Shown here piece after piece: positions 60,782 through 64,000 of a stretch of 64,000 nucleotides of DNA (its first letter is position 1; each line of letters begins with the position of its first letter). The position numbers and the translations under genes are program-made. Source of the stretch: Desulfarculaceae bacterium (GTDB taxonomy: Bacteria > Desulfobacterota > Desulfarculia > Desulfarculales > Desulfarculaceae); NCBI GenBank assembly GCA_020444545.1, contig JAHLKT010000002.1, forward strand, positions 774,848 to 838,847. Reading direction: 5' to 3'. A model generated the notes under the pieces. That model was not told the origin of the DNA. It did not search any database and worked only from the letters and a program-made list of their open reading frames with translations.

Positions 60782-61663
60782 ATGCCTCACGAGCCCTGGT
60801 CCCCTCCCCTGGCCACCAAGATCCTCTGTGAACCCACGGGTAAGGTGATCCGCATCCCCATGAGCAAAGACAGCATGCGGGCCTGGGCCGACAACCGCAA
60901 AGGAGAGACCCGCCGATTGATCCGGCCCCAGCCAGAGTGGCGGGAGATCGAGCAGGAGACCGAGTTCGCAGCGACCGGCTGGTGGTGGCAGCGCACCAAG
61001 AACACCGGGATCCACTCCCAGCCCACCGAGGCCGCCCTAAAAGAGGTCTTCTCCCGGGCCCTCTACTGGTGTCCCTATGGCCGGCCAGGTGACACCCTGG
61101 TCTTTTCCGAGGCCCTGGTCCAGGAGGGCGACCTGGCCACCTATGAGATGGACGGCCGCAAGGTGGAAGTGGATCCCGCCATTGCCGAAGAGCTGGGCCT
61201 CAAGCTGCACGAGGAAAAGTGGCTAAAGTGGCGGTGGAGTAAAGACCGCCTGCCTTCTATCTTCATGCCCATGTTCGCGGCCCGGGTCCGGGTGCCCCAC
61301 CAGGGCGCGGAGGTGCAGCGGCTCCGAGAGATCACCTTTGACCAGTCCCTCAACGAAGGCATCATGAGTTACCCGGATTACTCGGCCGATCCTACCGAGG
61401 AAGACTGGGCCTTCCTGGAAGCCGATCCCTACCGAGAGATCTTCACCAAGCCGCACCCGGAATATGACGATTCGGACGGCATGGACCAGGGCTTCATTGA
61501 CATGTTCCGCTTCTACTACTTCAAGCTCTGGGATCGGATGCACGGCGATGGAGAGCATGACCACCGAGCCAACCCTTGGATCTGGCGGATCTGTTTCCCC
61601 CGCAGGGAAGAGGTTGACCCTGAGTGGCGCAACATCGCGCCCCTGGAAAAGGTTGGGCCGTAA
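60782..61663 (+). CDS. Phage ASCH-domain-like protein
   Basis: ATG 60782 follows TAAGGAAAG. The 293-residue protein matches phage proteins with an ASCH-like (PUA-related) fold: MSKDSMRAWADNRKGETRR near residue 22 with the conserved Lys/Arg, CPYGRPGDTL, later RLPSIFMPMFAARV, and the C-terminal NPWIWRI. Such proteins likely bind or modify RNA; the biological role in phages is unknown. Confidence 0.75.
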   Translation: MPHEPWSPPLATKILCEPTGKVIRIPMSKDSMRAWADNRKGETRRLIRPQPEWREIEQETEFAATGWWWQRTKNTGIHSQPTEAALKEVFSRALYWCPYGRPGDTLVFSEALVQEGDLATYEMDGRKVEVDPAIAEELGLKLHEEKWLKWRWSKDRLPSIFMPMFAARVRVPHQGAEVQRLREITFDQSLNEGIMSYPDYSADPTEEDWAFLEADPYREIFTKPHPEYDDSDGMDQGFIDMFRFYYFKLWDRMHGDGEHDHRANPWIWRICFPRREEVDPEWRNIAPLEKVGP

Positions 61664-61668
61664 GCATC

Positions 61669-61959
61669 ATGGACACCAGTTCCCTCCTGGAAACACCCCC
61701 CAAGCTGCAGGGCTGGATCCGCGGTCTAAAGGCCGCCGCCGAGGCCTCGGGCCTCGGCATCAAGACGCTCAAAAAGCTAGCCGGCAAGGGCGAGATCTGG
61801 GCCTACCAAAACCCAGAGCACGGACGCGGCCGGGCCAAGGGCGGTGATGGGGAGTGGTTCTTCCACGGCCCCAGCCTCCATGAGTATCACCTACGCAAAT
61901 CAGGCCTCTTGGAGCTGCAGGAGGCCGCTCTTGACGCCATCAACCGCGCCGGGCTATGA
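61669..61959 (+). CDS. Small protein before the integrase, candidate excisionase
   Basis: The 96-residue protein has a helix-turn-helix-like core (AAAEASGLGIKTLKKLAGKG, then EIWAYQNPEHGRGR) as in small excisionases or DNA-bending factors. Its stop overlaps the integrase start (ATGA), so they are coupled. Position favours excisionase, but similarity is weak. Confidence 0.5.
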   Translation: MDTSSLLETPPKLQGWIRGLKAAAEASGLGIKTLKKLAGKGEIWAYQNPEHGRGRAKGGDGEWFFHGPSLHEYHLRKSGLLELQEAALDAINRAGL

Positions 61960-63020
61960 CCATGGGCATGAAGCCATTTAAGCGCGGCAAACGGTGGTAC
62001 GTCCGCTGGTGGGAAAACGGGAGGGATCATCGCCAGTCCCTGGGGCCCAAGGTCAGGACCGAGGCCCAGGCCCAGAAGGTGGTGGACGAGATGGACAAGG
62101 CCCGGCGCAATCGCCGGCTTGGCCTCATGGACCCATCGCGCATCAAGCTGGGCTCAGCCATTGAGGAATACCTGGCCACCCTGGGCGGGCGCACCAAAGA
62201 CGGCTCCTGGGCCGGCCAGGTGGCCGAGGCCACCCACAGCCGCTATGAGTGCTCCCTACGGGCCCTCAGGGACTTTGCCGGACCTGGTTGCCTGCTCCGA
62301 TCCCTGACCTCCCGCAAGCTCTCTACTTTTGCCGCCCACCGCCTGGCCGCCGGCGTCACGCCGGCCGGAGTCAACGCGGATCTGCGCGCCGCCCGGGCCT
62401 TCCTACGCAAAGCGGCCCGTTGGGAGTGGATAGAGCGCGCCCCTGAGATCGACATGATCAAGGAGCCCAAACGCCTCCCCCGCCACCTGACGCCCGACCA
62501 GGTGGAGGCCCTGCTCAAGGCCGAGCAGGATCCCGAACGCCGGCGCTTGTGGATCTTCCTTTTCTGGACTGGCTGCCGTCGGGCAGAGGCCCACTCCCTT
62601 CACTGGGAGGACATCACCTGGGAGCCCAAGCCGGCCGCCATGGTCACCGGCAAGGGCGACAAGCAACGCATGGTGCCTCTGCTCCCCAAGGCGGTGGAGG
62701 CCCTGGGGGAGCGCAAGGACGTGGGCCCGGTCTTCGCCTTCCACGTGGCCGGCCGAGGCCGTAACCGCAAGCACGCTGTAGCGGTGCACCCGGACACCCT
62801 CACCCATTGGTTCAAGGCGGCCGCCCGCCAGGCTGGCCTGGAGATCCCCCGCCTGCATGACCTCCGCCACACGGCCATCACCTACATGCTCAGCCGGGGA
62901 GTCCCCGCCCGGATCGTCCAGGAGGTGGTGGGCCATGCCCAGCTCTCCACCGTCATGCATTACTCCCGGGCGGTGGTCGCAGACCTTTATGATGAGCTGT
63001 ACAAGGCCTTCCACGAATAG
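61956..63020 (+). CDS. int: Tyrosine recombinase, phage integrase
   Basis: The 354-residue integrase has an N-terminal arm-binding domain (residues 5-60), a core-binding helical domain, and the catalytic domain with R208, H301, R304, H327 and nucleophile Y336 (VGHAQLSTVMHYSR). It is 76 bases from attR, and arm repeats near both ends are its likely binding sites. Integration into tRNA-Lys fits this family. Confidence 0.95.
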   Translation: MTMGMKPFKRGKRWYVRWWENGRDHRQSLGPKVRTEAQAQKVVDEMDKARRNRRLGLMDPSRIKLGSAIEEYLATLGGRTKDGSWAGQVAEATHSRYECSLRALRDFAGPGCLLRSLTSRKLSTFAAHRLAAGVTPAGVNADLRAARAFLRKAARWEWIERAPEIDMIKEPKRLPRHLTPDQVEALLKAEQDPERRRLWIFLFWTGCRRAEAHSLHWEDITWEPKPAAMVTGKGDKQRMVPLLPKAVEALGERKDVGPVFAFHVAGRGRNRKHAVAVHPDTLTHWFKAAARQAGLEIPRLHDLRHTAITYMLSRGVPARIVQEVVGHAQLSTVMHYSRAVVADLYDELYKAFHE

Positions 63021-63026
63021 GCACAC

Positions 63027-63078
63027 TGGCACAAATTGGGATCACCAAAAATCACTTTTTAGTGATATCAATCAGTTA
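63027..63078 (+). promoter_or_regulatory. Right attachment arm: integrase arm repeat and IHF site
   Basis: The 20-bp arm repeat (63027-63046) matches the left arm copy at 19 of 20 bases. A perfect IHF consensus (WATCAANNNNTTR) is at 63066-63078. Between them the inverted repeat ATCACT/AGTGAT (63051-63066) lies around four T. Confidence 0.65.
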
Positions 63079-63096
63079 CTTGGCGATAGCGGGGAC

Positions 63097-63147
63097 CTCT
63101 TAATCCGTAGGTTCAGTGTTCGATTCACTGGCAGCCCACCAAAAATA
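63097..63147 (+). repeat. attR core
   Basis: It is identical to 26092-26142 and reproduces the 3' part of tRNA-Lys from the anticodon loop onward. It is not a tRNA gene itself because the 5' half is absent. Confidence 0.95.
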
Positions 63148-63149
63148 TC

Positions 63150-63184
63150 AAGGGGTTAGGTCGCAAGGCCTAACCCCTTTTTTT
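63150..63184 (+). terminator. Original terminator of tRNA-Lys, now right of attR
   Basis: AAGGGGTTAGG (63150-63160) pairs with CCTAACCCCTT (63169-63179), followed by a T run to 63184. Three bases past the core repeat, it would follow tRNA-Lys in the uninfected chromosome. Confidence 0.9.
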
Positions 63185-63318
63185 GCCCCCGCCGGCGTGC
63201 GGCCGGGCCTGTCCCAGACATTCCAGTTTTTGCTCAATTCCCCTCCCCTCCGGCGGGCCCCGGGCCGGGCCAATTGTGCTATATTGCCCACTCAGCCCAC
63301 GGAGCAAGGAGCAGCCTG

Positions 63319-63798
63319 ATGAGCCCTGAGAGTTTCAGCAAGAACCGGGAAGAACGCTATCTGGAAGACTACGTGGAAGGCGCGGTCTACGAGTTCGGGC
63401 CCATCAGCCTGACCCAGGACGAAATCATCGAGTTCGGCTTGAAGTACGACCCCCAGGCCTTCCACACCGACCCCGAGGCAGCCAAAGAGTCCATCTACGG
63501 CGGGCTCATCGCCAGCGGCTGGCAGACCTGCGCCCTGTTCATGCGCCTGTTCGTGGAGCACTACCTCCCGGGCCAGGCCAGCCTGGGCAGCCCTGGGGTG
63601 GATGAGCTGCGCTGGATGCGGCCGGTGCACCCCGGCGACCAGCTTTGGCTGCGCATCACGGTGCACAAGGTAAAGCCTTCCAAAAGTAAGCCCGACCGCG
63701 GCGTGCTGTTCTCCTTTTGCGAACTGCTCAACCAGGCGCGCCAGCCGGTGTGCAGCATGATGGCCTTGAACCTCATCTCCTACCGGGGACGCAACTAG
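63319..63798 (+). CDS. MaoC-like (R)-hydratase domain protein
   Basis: ATG 63319 follows AAGGAGCAGCC. The 159-residue hot-dog-fold protein has the MaoC pattern: ITQDEIIEFGLKYDPQAFHTD (here LTQDEIIEFGLKYDPQAFH) holds the catalytic Asp/His pair, and IYGGLIASGWQT the helix. Such enzymes hydrate enoyl-CoA or act in polyketide and fatty-acid metabolism. It is a host gene right of the prophage. Confidence 0.9.
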   Translation: MSPESFSKNREERYLEDYVEGAVYEFGPISLTQDEIIEFGLKYDPQAFHTDPEAAKESIYGGLIASGWQTCALFMRLFVEHYLPGQASLGSPGVDELRWMRPVHPGDQLWLRITVHKVKPSKSKPDRGVLFSFCELLNQARQPVCSMMALNLISYRGRN

Positions 63799-63916
63799 GC
63801 CGCCCCATTCAACTACTTTTACACGCTGATTTCCCGGGACCCGGGTTCGTGTTATTTTTTAACTAGGGCCGCAACGCCCCATCACGTACCCAACCCACAA
63901 AGGAGCTGCCCCGCGC

Positions 63917-64000
63917 ATGCCTTCTTCCCAATCCACGCTTAAACGCAAGCCTCGCCAGCGCCTTGCCAAGGGTCAGCCGCGGCTTTTGCAGGGCAACGAG
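63917..64000 (+). CDS. Start of a rightward protein, partial
   Basis: ATG 63917 follows AAAGGAGC and 28 codons are open to the window edge (MPSSQSTLKRKPRQRLAKG...). The basic N-terminus is unremarkable. No identity possible. Confidence 0.4.
   Translation, partial: MPSSQSTLKRKPRQRLAKGQPRLLQGNE

Larger units (their letters stand above)
26092..63096. mobile_element. Prophage, about 37 kb, integrated in tRNA-Lys
   Basis: A 51-bp identical repeat marks both ends (26092-26142, 63097-63147), and the right end carries a tyrosine integrase directed toward attR. Inside are modules in phage order: Fic/HigA genes, lysis genes, virion genes, capsid, portal, terminase, replication initiator, cargo, repressor, early genes and integrase. 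All structural genes are on the minus strand and intact, so the prophage may be functional. The SU10-like capsid and the lack of sheath, tape measure or baseplate genes suggest a podovirus-like particle. Late gene functions not recognised remain numerous. Confidence 0.95.

Noticed and set aside
63097..63136. Second tRNA-Lys at the right end
   Set aside because: Only the 3' half is present; this is the attR copy of the core.

Overview
The window is high-GC chromosomal DNA carrying one complete-looking prophage of about 37 kb. The host genes (methylthiotransferase, rpsF-rpsR-rplI-dnaB block, HflX, TldD, NupC-type transporter, RseC, many exported TPR proteins) and the codon style suggest a Gram-negative, deltaproteobacterial (Desulfobacterota-like) organism. 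The sequence alone does not fix the species.

Host left flank (1-26060). Small exported and lipoprotein genes, a universal stress protein, RseC and a YkgJ-type cysteine-cluster protein come first. A PAS-like protein/AraC regulator pair, an aminotransferase and a tRNA methylthiotransferase follow; the last is preceded by a 105-nt multi-stem hairpin. A large TPR protein and a Nudix hydrolase lead into rpsF, rpsR, a DUF2232 membrane protein, rplI, dnaB and hflX. Then come a rhodanese without its cysteine, tldD, a BPL-N amidotransferase-like gene, a GIY-YIG-like gene, tRNA-Pro(GGG), a nucleoside transporter, an ABC-F ATPase and a LysE exporter.

Prophage (26092-63096). It sits in tRNA-Lys(CTT) and is bounded by a 51-bp identical repeat, 26092-26142 and 63097-63147, that keeps the 3' half of the tRNA intact. 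A tyrosine integrase lies next to attR. Both arms carry a near-identical 20-bp direct repeat and IHF-type sites. Leftmost are an orphan HigA-like gene and a divergent Fic gene. The leftward late module then runs, in transcription order, from a lambda-O-like initiator gene through terS, terL, portal, scaffold, SU10-like capsid, tail/virion proteins and lysis genes (51550 down to 28050). The absence of recognisable sheath or tape-measure genes suggests a podovirus-like virion. The initiator gene contains four palindromic iterons and an adjacent AT-rich tract, a candidate replication origin. A TTG-started repressor and rightward early genes ending in the integrase occupy 57788-63020.

Cargo island (about 51625-57720). 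Between initiator and repressor the DNA becomes sharply AT-rich and holds two convergent units. Rightward: a K+-channel-like protein and a Vsr endonuclease. Leftward: a C5 cytosine methyltransferase, an 810-aa protein with two GHKL ATPase domains (MutL/MORC-like N-terminal, histidine-kinase-like C-terminal), and a receiver-domain protein whose C-terminal part carries an RNxxxH HEPN-type motif. I read this as a candidate phage-borne immunity system: methylation-linked sensing coupled by a phosphorelay-like switch to a possible RNase and/or a membrane channel. No part of that mechanism is proven here; it is the most interesting locus in the window.
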